Shown: one piece after another, positions 36,192 through 45,107 of the stretch | Layout: every line of letters begins with the position of its first letter | Numbering within the stretch: the stretch's first letter is position 1 | Assembly (NCBI RefSeq): GCF_900604955.1 | Contig: NZ_UWPE01000001.1 | Coordinates: forward strand, 434,001 to 498,000 | Reading direction: 5' to 3' | DNA from: Neoactinobaculum massilliense | GTDB lineage: Bacteria > Actinomycetota > Actinomycetes > Actinomycetales > Actinomycetaceae | DNA: 64,000 bases | The notes under the pieces: generated by a model | Database searches by the model: none | Told to the model about the DNA's origin: nothing | What the model saw: only the letters and a program-made list of their open reading frames with translations | Made by a program: the position numbers and the translations under genes

Positions 36192-36213
36192 CAGCTCACG
36201 ACGGGGTGAGCTG
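36192..36213. promoter_or_regulatory. 8-bp perfect inverted repeat in the cydA leader
   Basis: CAGCTCAC-GACGGG-GTGAGCTG lies 32-53 bases upstream of the cydA start. It is either a leader-RNA hairpin or an operator; no T-run follows on the cydA side. Confidence 0.45.
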
Positions 36214-36361
36214 ATTCCGTGGAAGTCCAATATGGGCCCGCGGAGTCATATGAATCTTACAAGCTCTCACCTGATTTGGACTGATAAGAAGCCCTTTTGA
36301 TTTCGTGGCGAGTAATAGAAATGCCGCGTTTGCGACGCCGTGTCGCACCGGTGGCTTTAGT

Positions 36362-36381
36362 CCCGGGACTAAAGTCCCTCG
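36362..36381. promoter_or_regulatory. DosR/DevR-type binding box upstream of cydA
   Basis: GGGACTAAAGTCCC (36365-36378) matches the 14-bp core of the published mycobacterial DosR consensus (GGGACT-WW-AGTCCC) at every position. The left side extends into CTTTAGTCCCGGGACTAAAG, a perfect 20-bp palindrome, giving three half-sites in a row. The outer TT/AA positions of the 20-bp consensus are not kept. It lies about 205 bp before cydA and about the same distance before the divergent rne gene. Confidence 0.72.
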
Positions 36382-36582
36382 TTGGTGCACGCCATGGTGA
36401 GGCGTGCCGTTGCGGGGCAGAGGTGGGTTGGTCCGTGTAGACTCTTCCTAGGTTTCGGGCTGGTCCGCATCTGCCCGAGCGTGCGCCCTCTTCTGCGCAC
36501 GAAGAAAGCTTTTGCGTGGTGTACACGCGTTCGGCGCGGTGGCCGGGGATGCGGCCGGACAGCGTGCCAGGGAAGTGAATAT

Positions 36583-38850
36583 ATGTCAGAGTCAGTGGAA
36601 ACACCCGCGTTCGCGGTTAATCTCTCCGCGCCGCTGTTCCAGGAACCAGATCTCGCAAATGCGATTTATGTACCGGCGGCGGAGCCGGAACCGGTGGAGG
36701 AACCTGAGGCACGTGAGGACCGGCCGCGTCGGCGTCGTGAAGAACGGCGAGAGGAAGCCGAGGAAGATAGTTCGCATACGCGGGAGGTAAAGCGTACGCG
36801 TCGGCGGCGCGTCTTGACGGAAGAGCCGGCATCGGACGAAGTGTTGGCCCCCAAGGGGTCCACGCGGCTTGCTGCCAAGCGTCAGCGGCGTCGTGCCGGC
36901 CGGCAGGCGGAACGGAGCCAACACGCGGTGACCGAGAGCGAATACATCGCCCGGCATGAGGTCATTAAACGTGAAATGCTGGTCCGCGAAAAGGACGGCC
37001 TCAACCAGATTGCCGTACTTGAAGATGACGTGCTGGTGGAGCACTACGTTGCTAAGCGCACGGAAGTGTCCATGGTGGGAAATATTTATCTGGGTCGCGT
37101 GCAGAATGTACTGCCGTCCATGGAGGCCGCGTTCGTCGATATTGGCGCACGCCGCAATGCGGTGCTCTACGCCGGTGAGGTGAATTGGGAAGCGGCCGGC
37201 GTGTCCCGGAAAAATCGGCGCATTGAGAATGCGCTAAAGAGCGGGGACCCGGTACTGGTGCAGGTGACCAAGGATCCCATCGGCCATAAGGGTGCCCGGC
37301 TCACGGCGCAGATTACCCTGGCGGGACGTCATTTGGTGCTGGTGCCGGGGCGTAAATCCACCGGCATTTCACGCAAGCTTCTGGAGAAGGAACGGCGCCG
37401 TCTCAAGACCATCCTCAAAGAGGTGCTGCCTGAGGATCAGGGCGCGATTGTGCGCACGGCCGCGGAGGGGGCCACTCGCGAACAACTCGAAGAGGACGTC
37501 AACCGGCTCGTGGCCACCTGGAACACCATCCAGGAGAAGGCGAAGAATGGTAAGGCGGCGCCCGTGTGTCTGCGTGCGGAACCGGAACTCGCCGTACGTG
37601 TGGTGCGTGACGTGTTCAATGAGGATTTCGATTCGCTCCAGGTGCAGGGAGAGGAAACCTGGACCACTATTTCGGAGTACGTGAAGGAGATGTCTCCGGA
37701 GCTTGCGGACCGCGTAAGCAAGTGGACGGGTACGGGTGATATTTTCACCGAGCGCCGGGTGGACGAGCAACTCGCGAAAGCATTCGACCGGAAGGTGTGG
37801 CTCCCCAGCGGTGGCACGCTCATTATCGATCGCACTGAGGCGATGACGGTGATTGACGTGAACACCGGTAAGTTCACGGGCAGTGGCGGGTCGCTTGAGG
37901 AGACGGTCACCAAGAATAATTTGGAGGCTGCCGAGGAGATTGTGCGCCAGCTGCGCCTGCGGGATATTGGCGGCATCGTGGTGGTGGACTTCATCGACAT
38001 GGTGCTGGAGCAGAATCGCGATCTGGTCCACCGGCGTCTGCTCGAGTGCCTGGCGCGGGATCGCACGCGTCACCAGGTGTCCGAGGTGACTTCGCTCGGT
38101 CTTATTCAGATGACCCGCAAGCGTGTGGGGCAGGGGCTGGTCGAGGCGTTCTCCACCACCTGCGAGGCCTGCGATGGACGTGGCTACATCATTCACGATC
38201 ATCCGGTGGAGCGTGACGAAGGACGCCACAAGCGCACTCGCAAGAGCGCGCGCGAGGAAAAGCAGCGTGATGCTACCCGTGCGGCGATGAATTCCATTGC
38301 GGCTGCCACACACGCGGAGGATGAGGAAAAGCCTGCGGAGGAAAAAACGGCGACGTCCTCGACGCCTGCGGATTCCCATGCTTCCGAGGTAAAGGACTCG
38401 GCGGCGTCGGCGGGCGAGACTCACTCCGGGTTGAAGGACCAGCCCACCTCGAAGAATTCGGGGGAGCCGGACGCGAAGAATGCGCGTGGTGAAGCTGAAG
38501 GTGCCGACGCCGAAGCCCCGGCAGCTAAGAAGCCGGCTAGGAAGCGGGGAACGGAGAAGTCCAGCGCCAAGAAGACGGGTAAGCGCTCGGTTCGTAAGGC
38601 TGGCCGCGGCGCCAAAGAGCCTGTTGCTGAGACGGGTACGGATGAGAATTCGGATGGTAAGGCTTCGACGTCGCGGCGTCGCGGGCATCGCGCCGTCGTA
38701 TTTTCTGGCACCGTGACCCCGAAGTCGAGCGGCGGGCAACGCATTACCGTCACTACCGCAGCACCGAGCGCGGGAGTGAAGGCCGTGAAGACCTCCGGTA
38801 AGGCCCGGCGGGCGGTTTCTTCGCGAGGCGTCATCTCAACCGCGCGGTAG
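36583..38850 (+). CDS. rne: Ribonuclease E/G
   Basis: A 755-residue endoribonuclease for mRNA turnover and rRNA/tRNA maturation. The N-terminal extension (about 1-120) is acidic/basic and disordered. Next come an S1-like segment VGNIYLGRVQNVLPSMEAAF and the catalytic core, whose DNase I-like domain contains IDRTEAMTVIDVNTG and IVVVDFIDM (metal-binding aspartates). The zinc link is CEACDGRG. The C-terminal 200 residues are Lys/Ala/Glu-rich with no fold. ATG 36583 (GGGAAG upstream) is preferred over upstream in-frame starts. Confidence 0.95.
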   Translation: MSESVETPAFAVNLSAPLFQEPDLANAIYVPAAEPEPVEEPEAREDRPRRRREERREEAEEDSSHTREVKRTRRRRVLTEEPASDEVLAPKGSTRLAAKRQRRRAGRQAERSQHAVTESEYIARHEVIKREMLVREKDGLNQIAVLEDDVLVEHYVAKRTEVSMVGNIYLGRVQNVLPSMEAAFVDIGARRNAVLYAGEVNWEAAGVSRKNRRIENALKSGDPVLVQVTKDPIGHKGARLTAQITLAGRHLVLVPGRKSTGISRKLLEKERRRLKTILKEVLPEDQGAIVRTAAEGATREQLEEDVNRLVATWNTIQEKAKNGKAAPVCLRAEPELAVRVVRDVFNEDFDSLQVQGEETWTTISEYVKEMSPELADRVSKWTGTGDIFTERRVDEQLAKAFDRKVWLPSGGTLIIDRTEAMTVIDVNTGKFTGSGGSLEETVTKNNLEAAEEIVRQLRLRDIGGIVVVDFIDMVLEQNRDLVHRRLLECLARDRTRHQVSEVTSLGLIQMTRKRVGQGLVEAFSTTCEACDGRGYIIHDHPVERDEGRHKRTRKSAREEKQRDATRAAMNSIAAATHAEDEEKPAEEKTATSSTPADSHASEVKDSAASAGETHSGLKDQPTSKNSGEPDAKNARGEAEGADAEAPAAKKPARKRGTEKSSAKKTGKRSVRKAGRGAKEPVAETGTDENSDGKASTSRRRGHRAVVFSGTVTPKSSGGQRITVTTAAPSAGVKAVKTSGKARRAVSSRGVISTAR

Positions 38851-38853
38851 GGG

Positions 38854-38886
38854 TGAGCGGCGCCCGACGCACCGGGGCGCCGCTCA
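38854..38886 (+). terminator. GC-rich hairpin after rne (no U-tract)
   Basis: TGAGCGGCGCCC and GGGCGCCGCTCA form a 12-bp perfect stem with a 9-nt loop just past the stop. It is followed by a mixed sequence, not Ts. Confidence 0.65.
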
Positions 38887-39062
38887 TGTGGATGTCGTGC
38901 GGTCCGAGCCATGTGGATGCCCGCTGCGAGCCGGCGCAGTGTGCAACGCCACCCATTTCAGGCGGCTGTAACGGGTGGCGAGAGTGGGCCGTGATCGGTA
39001 ATATGGAATGCCGGTGCCCGGTTTTTATAGGGCTTTCAATCTCTCAATGCAACAGGAGCAGA

Positions 39063-39356
39063 ATGTACGCGATCGTTAAGGCGGGTGGCCGTCAGGAAAA
39101 GGTATCCGTCGGGTCCATCGTGGTCATGGATAAGGTGGCGGGCGAAGCCGGGGATACGGTGGAACTTGAGCCCATCATGCTCGTGGATGGCGAAACGGTC
39201 ACTACTCACACGGACGCCAAGGTGACGGCGGAGATCATCGGGCCGGAGAAGGGGCCGAAGATCAACATCGTTAAGTTCAAGAACAAGACGGGTTACCGCA
39301 AGCGCATGGGTCATCGCGAACAGCTGACCCGCGTCAAGATCACCGAAATCAAGTAG
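39063..39356 (+). CDS. rplU: 50S ribosomal protein L21
   Basis: A 97-residue L21, starting [18 protein letters not shown] and ending in [16 protein letters not shown], both typical. An AGGAG site precedes the ATG. It forms the universal rplU-rpmA pair, 32 bp apart, ahead of obg. Confidence 0.97.
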   Translation: MYAIVKAGGRQEKVSVGSIVVMDKVAGEAGDTVELEPIMLVDGETVTTHTDAKVTAEIIGPEKGPKINIVKFKNKTGYRKRMGHREQLTRVKITEIK

Positions 39357-39388
39357 CGCCCTGCGCACAAGTTAAAGAAGGTTTTGAG

Positions 39389-39661
39389 ATGGCACATAAG
39401 AAGGGTGGAAGCTCCACCAGCAACGGCCGCGACTCAAATGCCCAGCACCTGGGCGTCAAGCGTTACGGCGGTCAGTTCGTGAAGGCCGGCGAAATCCTGG
39501 TGCGCCAGCGCGGCACCAAGTTCCACCCGGGCCGTAACGTGGGCCGCGGCAGCGATGACACGCTGTTCGCCCGTGAAACCGGCACGGTGAAGTTCGTGAT
39601 GCGCCGCGACCATAAGACGGTCGACGTGCTTCCGGTTGAGCCGGTAGCCGCGGAAGCCTAG
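39389..39661 (+). CDS. rpmA: 50S ribosomal protein L27
   Basis: A 90-residue L27 beginning [20 protein letters not shown] with the conserved [17 protein letters not shown]27 sits at the peptidyl-transferase centre. There is no N-terminal extension needing protease processing. A terminator follows, so obg depends on read-through or its own promoter. Confidence 0.98.
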   Translation: MAHKKGGSSTSNGRDSNAQHLGVKRYGGQFVKAGEILVRQRGTKFHPGRNVGRGSDDTLFARETGTVKFVMRRDHKTVDVLPVEPVAAEA

Positions 39662-39677
39662 TCGGCTCCAGCATCGA

Positions 39678-39710
39678 GGGTGGTGGGCATGTGCCTACCA
39701 CCCTTTTATT
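39678..39710 (+). terminator. Rho-independent terminator after rpmA
   Basis: GGGTGGTGGGC-ATGT-GCCTACCACCC forms an 11-bp stem (one G-T pair), followed by TTTTATT. Confidence 0.92.
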
Positions 39711-39759
39711 ATGTGCACTACCGGGCGGCGCCAGCCCGGCAAGAACAACAAGGAGAACA

Positions 39760-41274
39760 ATGGCCAGCTTTATCGATCACGTGACGCTTCACCTGGCGGC
39801 CGGCAACGGCGGCAACGGGGTGGCGTCGGTTAAGCGCGAGAAGTACAAGCCTCTGGGCGGCCCGGATGGCGCCAACGGGGGCAACGGCGGATCCATTATT
39901 TTGGAGGTGGATCAGCAGGTTTCCTCCCTGCTAGACCTCCACTTCCAGCCCCATCAGAAGGCAGCCAACGGCGAGCCGGGCGGTGGCGATTTCCAGCGGG
40001 GAAAGAATGGACCGGACCTTATTCTCAAGGTGCCCTCGGGTACGGTGGTAAAAACGCCGGCGGGTGAGCCGCTGGCGGACCTGGTGGTGCCCGGCGATCA
40101 ATTCGTCGCCGCCCGGGGCGGAGCCGGCGGGTTGGGTAATGCGGCACTTGCCACGCAGAAGCGCAAGGCCCCGGGGTTTGCGCTACTGGGTGAGCCGGGG
40201 CAGGAGGTCGACGTCGTCCTGGAGCTCAAGCTGGTGGCGGACGTGGCACTGGTGGGCTTCCCCTCGGCCGGTAAGTCCTCGCTCGTCTCGGTACTGTCTG
40301 CGGCCAAGCCAAAGATTGCGGACTATCCATTTACCACCCTCGTTCCAAACCTCGGTGTTGTCATGGCGGGGGATTCGCGCTTTACGATCGCGGATGTGCC
40401 GGGGCTCATCCCGGGTGCCTCCGAGGGTAAGGGACTTGGGCTCGAGTTTCTCCGTCATATCGAGCGTTGCTCCGTCATTGTGCACGTCATTGACTGTGCC
40501 ACCCTCGAGCCCGGCCGGGATCCGAAATCCGATATGGAGGCGCTGGAAGCCGAGTTGGCCAGCTACGCGGACCGCGTCCAAGCGACCCCCGGTCTCCCGC
40601 CGCTCATGGAACGCCCCCGGGTGGTGGTGCTCAACAAGATGGACGTCCCCGAAGCGCGGGAACTGGCGGACATGGTGACGGAGTCCTTCGTGGGGATGCC
40701 CGTGGTGAAGGTGTCCACTGCGACACACGAGGGCCTTGACTCGCTCAAGTACCTGCTGGCGGAGATTGTTTCGGCTGCTCACGCGGCCATGCCGGCCCCG
40801 GAGCCCGGCCATGTGGTGCTGCATCCGGCCGCGCAGGATACGGGTGGCTTCACCGTGAAGCGCGCACATCATGATGGCCAGGATTTCTGGCAGGTGCGTG
40901 GGCGCAAGCCTGAGCGCTGGGTGCTGCAGACCGATTTCAATAATGACGAAGCGGTGGGCTATCTGGCGGACCGACTCGCCACGCTGGGTATTGAGGACCG
41001 CCTGGTGAAGCAGGGTGCGAAGGCCGGTGACATGGTGGTGATTGGCCCGGCGGATGGTGGTTTCGTATTCGACTGGGAGCCGAACGTTGGCTCGGCGGCC
41101 GAGGTGCTGGGCGCCCGTGGTGAAGATGAGCGTCTGCGTGGTGAAGCGCGCCGGACCAACCAGGAGCGCCGCGTCCAGTACAAGGAGATGATGGATGCGA
41201 AGGCGCGCGCCCGGGAGAATCTCGCACGCGAGCGAGAGGCGGGCATCTGGACGGATCCGGGGGAGTCGGACTAG
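39760..41274 (+). CDS. obg: GTPase Obg/CgtA
   Basis: A 504-residue GTPase for 50S assembly and stress signalling. The glycine-rich Obg fold (about 1-160) begins [19 protein letters not shown]. The G domain has G1 GFPSAGKSS (166-174), G3 DVPGLIPGA and G4 NKMD. A C-terminal OCT domain (about 370-450) is followed by a charged tail, as usual in Actinobacteria. The AAGGAG site fixes the start. In many relatives proB and proA follow directly; here they lie 8 kb away. Confidence 0.97.
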   Translation: MASFIDHVTLHLAAGNGGNGVASVKREKYKPLGGPDGANGGNGGSIILEVDQQVSSLLDLHFQPHQKAANGEPGGGDFQRGKNGPDLILKVPSGTVVKTPAGEPLADLVVPGDQFVAARGGAGGLGNAALATQKRKAPGFALLGEPGQEVDVVLELKLVADVALVGFPSAGKSSLVSVLSAAKPKIADYPFTTLVPNLGVVMAGDSRFTIADVPGLIPGASEGKGLGLEFLRHIERCSVIVHVIDCATLEPGRDPKSDMEALEAELASYADRVQATPGLPPLMERPRVVVLNKMDVPEARELADMVTESFVGMPVVKVSTATHEGLDSLKYLLAEIVSAAHAAMPAPEPGHVVLHPAAQDTGGFTVKRAHHDGQDFWQVRGRKPERWVLQTDFNNDEAVGYLADRLATLGIEDRLVKQGAKAGDMVVIGPADGGFVFDWEPNVGSAAEVLGARGEDERLRGEARRTNQERRVQYKEMMDAKARARENLAREREAGIWTDPGESD

Positions 41275-41292
41275 TAGCCGTGCGTCGGTGAT

Positions 41293-41316
41293 GGGCGGTG
41301 CGGGGCAGCACCGCCC
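41293..41316 (+). terminator. GC-rich hairpin after obg (no U-tract)
   Basis: GGGCGGTGC-GGGGCA-GCACCGCCC: a 9-bp perfect stem about 20 bases past the stop, not followed by a T-run. Confidence 0.6.
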
Positions 41317-41661
41317 GGCGTCGCCGTTGGTTTTACCGCAGCCATTGACTTGGACGCTGACAGAAGGTCCGGTAGTGGATGGTGCGGACCGGGAATATAC
41401 TGGCCGCGATGCCTCAAGCACGTAAGAGTGAAGTTTTGCACGGACATGTCTGAAGACTTGCTGAATGTGCTTACGGAGCCGTAACTTAGTTCTGTCTCGT
41501 CACGAGCGAGATATTCCTGCACAGAGTGCTGAGTGGATTGGCTGAGCAGCATCAAGGGTGACACCCACCCGGATACTTGAAAGCCTTTCGTTTTCGGTTG
41601 CCTTCGCCACCATAGAAGGGACCCGATGGCCACACGGTGCTCCGCTGTGAATGTGTGAATA
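41317..41661 (+). other. 345-bp non-coding stretch upstream of the luciferase-like gene
   Basis: No convincing ORF or RNA gene is visible here. It holds a 14-bp interrupted palindrome TTACGG-AG-CCGTAA (41471-41484) and a second potential hairpin, TCAAG...CTTGA (about 41551-41580), with GGGTG/CACCC inside. I compared it by eye with TPP, SAM, FMN, cobalamin and T-box consensus elements and found no match. A long structured leader or a promoter with operators remains possible. Confidence 0.4.
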
Positions 41662-42585
41662 ATGTCTGTACAGCTCTCCACGCAACCGGCGTCCCGGTGC
41701 GCAACGCGTGCTGCCGCCTACTTTGGTGTTGATCTATCCGTGCTGGGTGCCCATGATGATGGGTGCCCGGAGCCAGGCGCGGATCGGGATCCCATGGCCT
41801 ATGCGAAGGTCCATGAGATCGCTAGCTGCGCCGCCGCCTCCGCCCAGGGTGGCCTTGATTTTATTGCTTTGAGTGCGGATTTCCGGCTGCGCGCAGCGGC
41901 ATTTGCCGGATCCGGGCACTCCGATGCCGCGGAATTCGGTACGCGTCTGCTTGGCGGCGGATACGCGGGTGGCGCGTCCGTGGGTGTCGATGCCACCCCC
42001 GAGGCAATTCAGGGTGCCGCATATAAGCTTGCGGGTATGGCCCACGGTGTGGTGGCCCTGGAGATCCGCGTTGATCGCTTTACGAAGCTGGATCAGTTGG
42101 TGGACGCTATCGCCTACGCCCACGCGCACGCGGTAGCCATTACGGCATGCGTTCACGCCGACGAATTTTTCACGCTCAACGTTCCCAAGCTCACGGCGCT
42201 GGTGGATGTGATTCGTCTGCGCACGACAGACCAGCGGCGCGCACGCGAAGTGTGCGCGGAGGTGCATGCGGCGGCCGGCGAACGGACGGTGCGGGTGCTG
42301 CTAGAAGTGGGCGTTACGATTTCCGCCACGCGTCGCTCCGCTATTGAACGTGCCCGGCTCATCGAGTCCATGACGGGCCAGCGTCCCTTCTCCACTCAGA
42401 TTGCGTGCGTAGGTACCGTATACGACGCCGCAGACACGGCCGAGCGCCTCGTAGGTAACGGTTGCGCGGATGGCATCGTGTTCCTTCCGGCGTCTGTACA
42501 GACGGATTTGGCTTCGCTCATCCGTGGCGTGCTTCCGCTGCTGCGGGCGCGAGCAGCCCTCGAAGATGAGGATGCGCAGGCGTAG
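41662..42585 (+). CDS. Shortened luciferase-like (LLM class) flavin monooxygenase homologue
   Basis: A 307-residue protein. Its N-terminal region (YFGVDLSVLGAH, then SAQGGLDFIALSADF) and C-terminal region (CADGIVFLPASVQTDLASLI) match the two ends of actinobacterial LLM flavin-dependent oxidoreductases. These are usually near 380 residues and fold as a TIM barrel with FMN. The middle block that normally follows the first beta strands (typically containing RIGL-V-T and the HTEPFHV-type segment) is reduced or missing. Catalysis is therefore doubtful, and it may be an accessory or decaying protein. No ribosome-binding site is evident before the ATG. Confidence 0.62.
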   Translation: MSVQLSTQPASRCATRAAAYFGVDLSVLGAHDDGCPEPGADRDPMAYAKVHEIASCAAASAQGGLDFIALSADFRLRAAAFAGSGHSDAAEFGTRLLGGGYAGGASVGVDATPEAIQGAAYKLAGMAHGVVALEIRVDRFTKLDQLVDAIAYAHAHAVAITACVHADEFFTLNVPKLTALVDVIRLRTTDQRRAREVCAEVHAAAGERTVRVLLEVGVTISATRRSAIERARLIESMTGQRPFSTQIACVGTVYDAADTAERLVGNGCADGIVFLPASVQTDLASLIRGVLPLLRARAALEDEDAQA

Positions 42586-42603
42586 CGCTGCAGTTTATGA
42601 ATG

Positions 42604-42623
42604 GGGCGCCCCGCGGGGCGCCC
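42604..42623. terminator. 20-bp GC palindrome between convergent LLM-like gene and trxA
   Basis: GGGCGCCCCGCGGGGCGCCC is perfectly self-complementary and is followed on the plus side by AAAATTTT. It lies between two convergent stops and probably serves both as terminator. Confidence 0.7.
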
Positions 42624-42645
42624 AAAATTTTCCGCAGGAGTGGTT

Positions 42646-43020
42646 TTACTCTGCGGCCGCCGCCTTCTCCTGCTCAGCGATTTTGGCGCGCACCTCGTCC
42701 ATATCCAACGCCTGCACCTGATCGATGAGATCCTCTAGTTTGGATCCGGACAGGGCCCCAGCCTGCGAGAACACACGAATGCCGTCGCGGAACACCATGA
42801 GCGTGGGGATGGCCTGAATCTTGAAGGCCGCCGCCAGATCCTGGTTTGCATCCGTATCTACCTTGCCGAAGGTAATATCCGCGTGCTTTTCCGAGGCCTT
42901 GGCGTAGATGGGACCGAATGCGCGGCACGGACCACACCAGGATGCCCAGAAGTCCAGGAGCACGGTGCCGTCTTTTACGATGTCGTTAAAATTCTGCGAG
43001 GTGACCTCGGTGGTTGCCAT
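42646..43020 (-). CDS. trxA: Thioredoxin
   Basis: A 124-residue thioredoxin with the active site WCGPC (Cys29, Cys32) and cis-Pro motif IPTLMVF. It reduces protein disulfides and peroxiredoxins such as the Bcp in this window. A helical Ala/Glu-rich C-terminal extension of about 15 residues follows the normal fold. The ATG at 43020 follows GAAAGGAA. nadD is divergent, about 100 bp away. Confidence 0.96.
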   Translation of the reverse strand: MATTEVTSQNFNDIVKDGTVLLDFWASWCGPCRAFGPIYAKASEKHADITFGKVDTDANQDLAAAFKIQAIPTLMVFRDGIRVFSQAGALSGSKLEDLIDQVQALDMDEVRAKIAEQEKAAAAE

Positions 43021-43121
43021 GGTGGCATTCCTTTCTTCGGAGTTCGTCAATGGCCCAACGTTCGGCCAAGCGGGTATATTCCGGGGATGCGCGCTGCACC
43101 GGCACGCAGGGAGGAGCTGCC

Positions 43122-43751
43122 ATGGTGGCGGAAGAAAATCTGCAGATTCCATTTGAGGGCAAGCGTCGCCGTCGGCGTATCGGAGTTATGGGCGGCACGT
43201 TTGACCCGATCCACCATGGGCATCTGGTGGCGGCCTCTGAGGTGCAGTATGAGTTCGATCTTGATGAGGTGGTGTTCGTACCCACCGGCAGGCCCGCATT
43301 CAAGATTAGGACGCAGGTGACGGCAGCGGAGCACCGGTATCTCATGAGTGTGATTGCCACGGCGTCGAACTCAAAGTTCACGGTGTCCCGCGTGGACATT
43401 GAACGCCCGGGTGTGACATACACAATCGATACGCTCCGTGACCTTCACCGGCTCTACCCGGATGCTGACCTGTATTTCATTACGGGTGCGGATGCGCTCG
43501 CCGAGATCCTCAAGTGGAAGGACACGGAGGAACTATGGAAATTGGCCACCTTTGTGGGCGTAACGCGGCCCGGACACCGGCTGGATGCGTCCGGATTGCC
43601 ACGCGGCGTGGTGCGGCTGGTGGAGGTGCCGGCACTGGCCATTTCTTCGACTGATATCCGGCAGCGCGTGCATGAGGGTAAGCCCATTTGGTACCTGGTG
43701 CCGGACGGGGTGGCCCAGCACATTCGCAAGTACAATCTTTATCAGGATTAG
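43122..43751 (+). CDS. nadD: Nicotinate-nucleotide adenylyltransferase
   Basis: A 209-residue nucleotidyltransferase that makes NaAD from NaMN and ATP for NAD synthesis. [11 protein letters not shown] (24-34) is the H-x-G-H site and [10 protein letters not shown] is the C-terminal ATP motif. A GGGAGGAG site supports ATG 43122. A basic stretch GKRRRRRI precedes the fold. It leads the cluster nadD-(membrane protein)-rsfS-phosphatase. Confidence 0.95.
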   Translation: MVAEENLQIPFEGKRRRRRIGVMGGTFDPIHHGHLVAASEVQYEFDLDEVVFVPTGRPAFKIRTQVTAAEHRYLMSVIATASNSKFTVSRVDIERPGVTYTIDTLRDLHRLYPDADLYFITGADALAEILKWKDTEELWKLATFVGVTRPGHRLDASGLPRGVVRLVEVPALAISSTDIRQRVHEGKPIWYLVPDGVAQHIRKYNLYQD

Positions 43752-43792
43752 AGCGGGTAGGCTGAGAGGCCGTAACTGATGAGGAGGTCCAC

Positions 43793-44632
43793 ATGCCTGA
43801 GGAACCGCGGCTTACTCGGCGGCAAATGCGGGAGCAAGGTTTACTGAAGGCGCTACCCAGTGACGCCCATACCATTTCCCCGGTGCAGCGCCTCTCCGAA
43901 ACCCAGGAGATTCACCTGGATCGTCCCTCGCGTCGAGATATGCGCAAATTGCGGGAGGCGCGGGAGGCGAGTGCTGAGGCCGGTTCCGCGGCGCTTAACA
44001 CGGGCAACGATGCACACGGATTGTCCGGCGACGCCGGTAGCGCAGCCCCGCAGGCGCGCGTTTCGGTGTTTGAGCGCTTTGAGGAATCGAAGCCAACGGT
44101 TAATCGTCCGGCGGCCGGAACAAATACGGCGCCAGAGGCTGACCGCGCGGCGCAGGGCGGTACCGGGGATCTTTCCGCGGCGGGCACCCACACCCAGGCT
44201 TCGGCGGGCGCCGCGCCGGCGGAACCCGCGCAAGCTAATAACGTGTCACAAAGTAGCGAGGCCTCCCTCTCGGATCGCCTACGGCTCCGTTTCCAGCAGG
44301 GCGGGCCCGTCCCGGCCGTTGATGCCGCCGCGCCCACCACGAAGGTGCCGGCGCAGGTACCGGAGGCCGCGACGTCGTCGGAAGATACGGCGGCACAACA
44401 GGTGGCCGAGATCCGTAACCGTGCCGAAGCGGATGAGGGCAAGCCGGTGCCCCAGGAGAGCAAGCGGAAGGGGCCGCACTGGCTGGTCACGGTGCTGTTC
44501 CTACTGATCGCGGTCCTGATCGGGGTGCTCATTGGGCTGGTGGCCAAGCAGCTGTTCTTCGCGGGCGCGGCGGATGATGCGCCGCTCACAATTTTGGCGA
44601 ATGCTTATGGTGGTGGCTGGCATATCGGCTAG
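43793..44632 (+). CDS. Single-pass membrane protein with long disordered cytoplasmic region
   Basis: A 279-residue protein of unknown function. The N-terminal 220 residues are Ala/Pro/Thr/Glu/Gln-rich with no recognisable domain, starting with a basic helix-like segment (RLTRRQMREQGLLKAL). One hydrophobic helix near residues 228-252 (WLVTVLFLLIAVLIGVLIGL) anchors it, leaving a short outer tail. Its place between nadD and rsfS is shared by similar poorly conserved proteins in other Actinobacteria. A GAGGAGG site precedes the ATG. Confidence 0.75.
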   Translation: MPEEPRLTRRQMREQGLLKALPSDAHTISPVQRLSETQEIHLDRPSRRDMRKLREAREASAEAGSAALNTGNDAHGLSGDAGSAAPQARVSVFERFEESKPTVNRPAAGTNTAPEADRAAQGGTGDLSAAGTHTQASAGAAPAEPAQANNVSQSSEASLSDRLRLRFQQGGPVPAVDAAAPTTKVPAQVPEAATSSEDTAAQQVAEIRNRAEADEGKPVPQESKRKGPHWLVTVLFLLIAVLIGVLIGLVAKQLFFAGAADDAPLTILANAYGGGWHIG

Positions 44633-44654
44633 CCCCGCATTGATGGGAGATTGC

Positions 44655-45098
44655 GTGGAAGCATCTATTCGAGCACAGAAGTTAGCCCAGGCGGCAGCGG
44701 AGGCTGGAGCCGACGTAAAGGCCACCTCGATCGTGGCATTGGACGTTTCGGAGCGGTTCGCCATTTCGGACGTGTTTGTTGTCATCTCCGGCAGCACGGA
44801 GCGGCAGGTGCGCGCGATAGTGCGCGAGGTTGATGAGCGAGTACGCGCGGCGGGCGGGAAGGAACTTCGCCGTGAAGGTCTCGACGCGGATCCGCGCTGG
44901 GTGGTCATGGATTTTGGTGAGATCATCGTTCACGTGCAGCGCGATGAAGATCACAACGAGTACGCTCTCGCGAAGCTGTGGGGTGATTGTCCGCGGCTCG
45001 CATTGGTGCTTCCGGGGTACGACGCCGACGGGGAGGCGCTCGATGCGCCGGAGCCCGAGCCGGCACCCGCGTGGTACCAGTGCTTTGCGATGAATTAA
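44655..45098 (+). CDS. rsfS: Ribosomal silencing factor RsfS
   Basis: A 147-residue RsfS/Iojap protein. It binds L14 on the 50S subunit and blocks subunit joining when nutrients are short. Diagnostic segments are ISDVFVVISGSTERQV and WVVMDFGEIIVHV. The GTG start is selected for the GGGAGA site four bases upstream; ATG 44643 is in frame but overlaps that site. A C-terminal Pro/Glu-rich extension goes beyond the fold. Confidence 0.93.
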   Translation: MEASIRAQKLAQAAAEAGADVKATSIVALDVSERFAISDVFVVISGSTERQVRAIVREVDERVRAAGGKELRREGLDADPRWVVMDFGEIIVHVQRDEDHNEYALAKLWGDCPRLALVLPGYDADGEALDAPEPEPAPAWYQCFAMN

Positions 45099-45107
45099 GG
45101 AGACGGT

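Noticed and set aside
41317-41661. Possible TPP, SAM or other known riboswitch upstream of the luciferase-like gene
   Set aside because: GCTGAG appears twice, but the rest of the TPP core (GAACCTGA, GGxTAATxCC) is missing. No SAM, FMN, cobalamin or T-box signature was found either.
42604-42623. 20-bp perfect palindrome as an attachment or recombination site
   Set aside because: It lies exactly between two convergent stops with A/T tracts and no integrase or repeat copy nearby. A bidirectional terminator explains it better.
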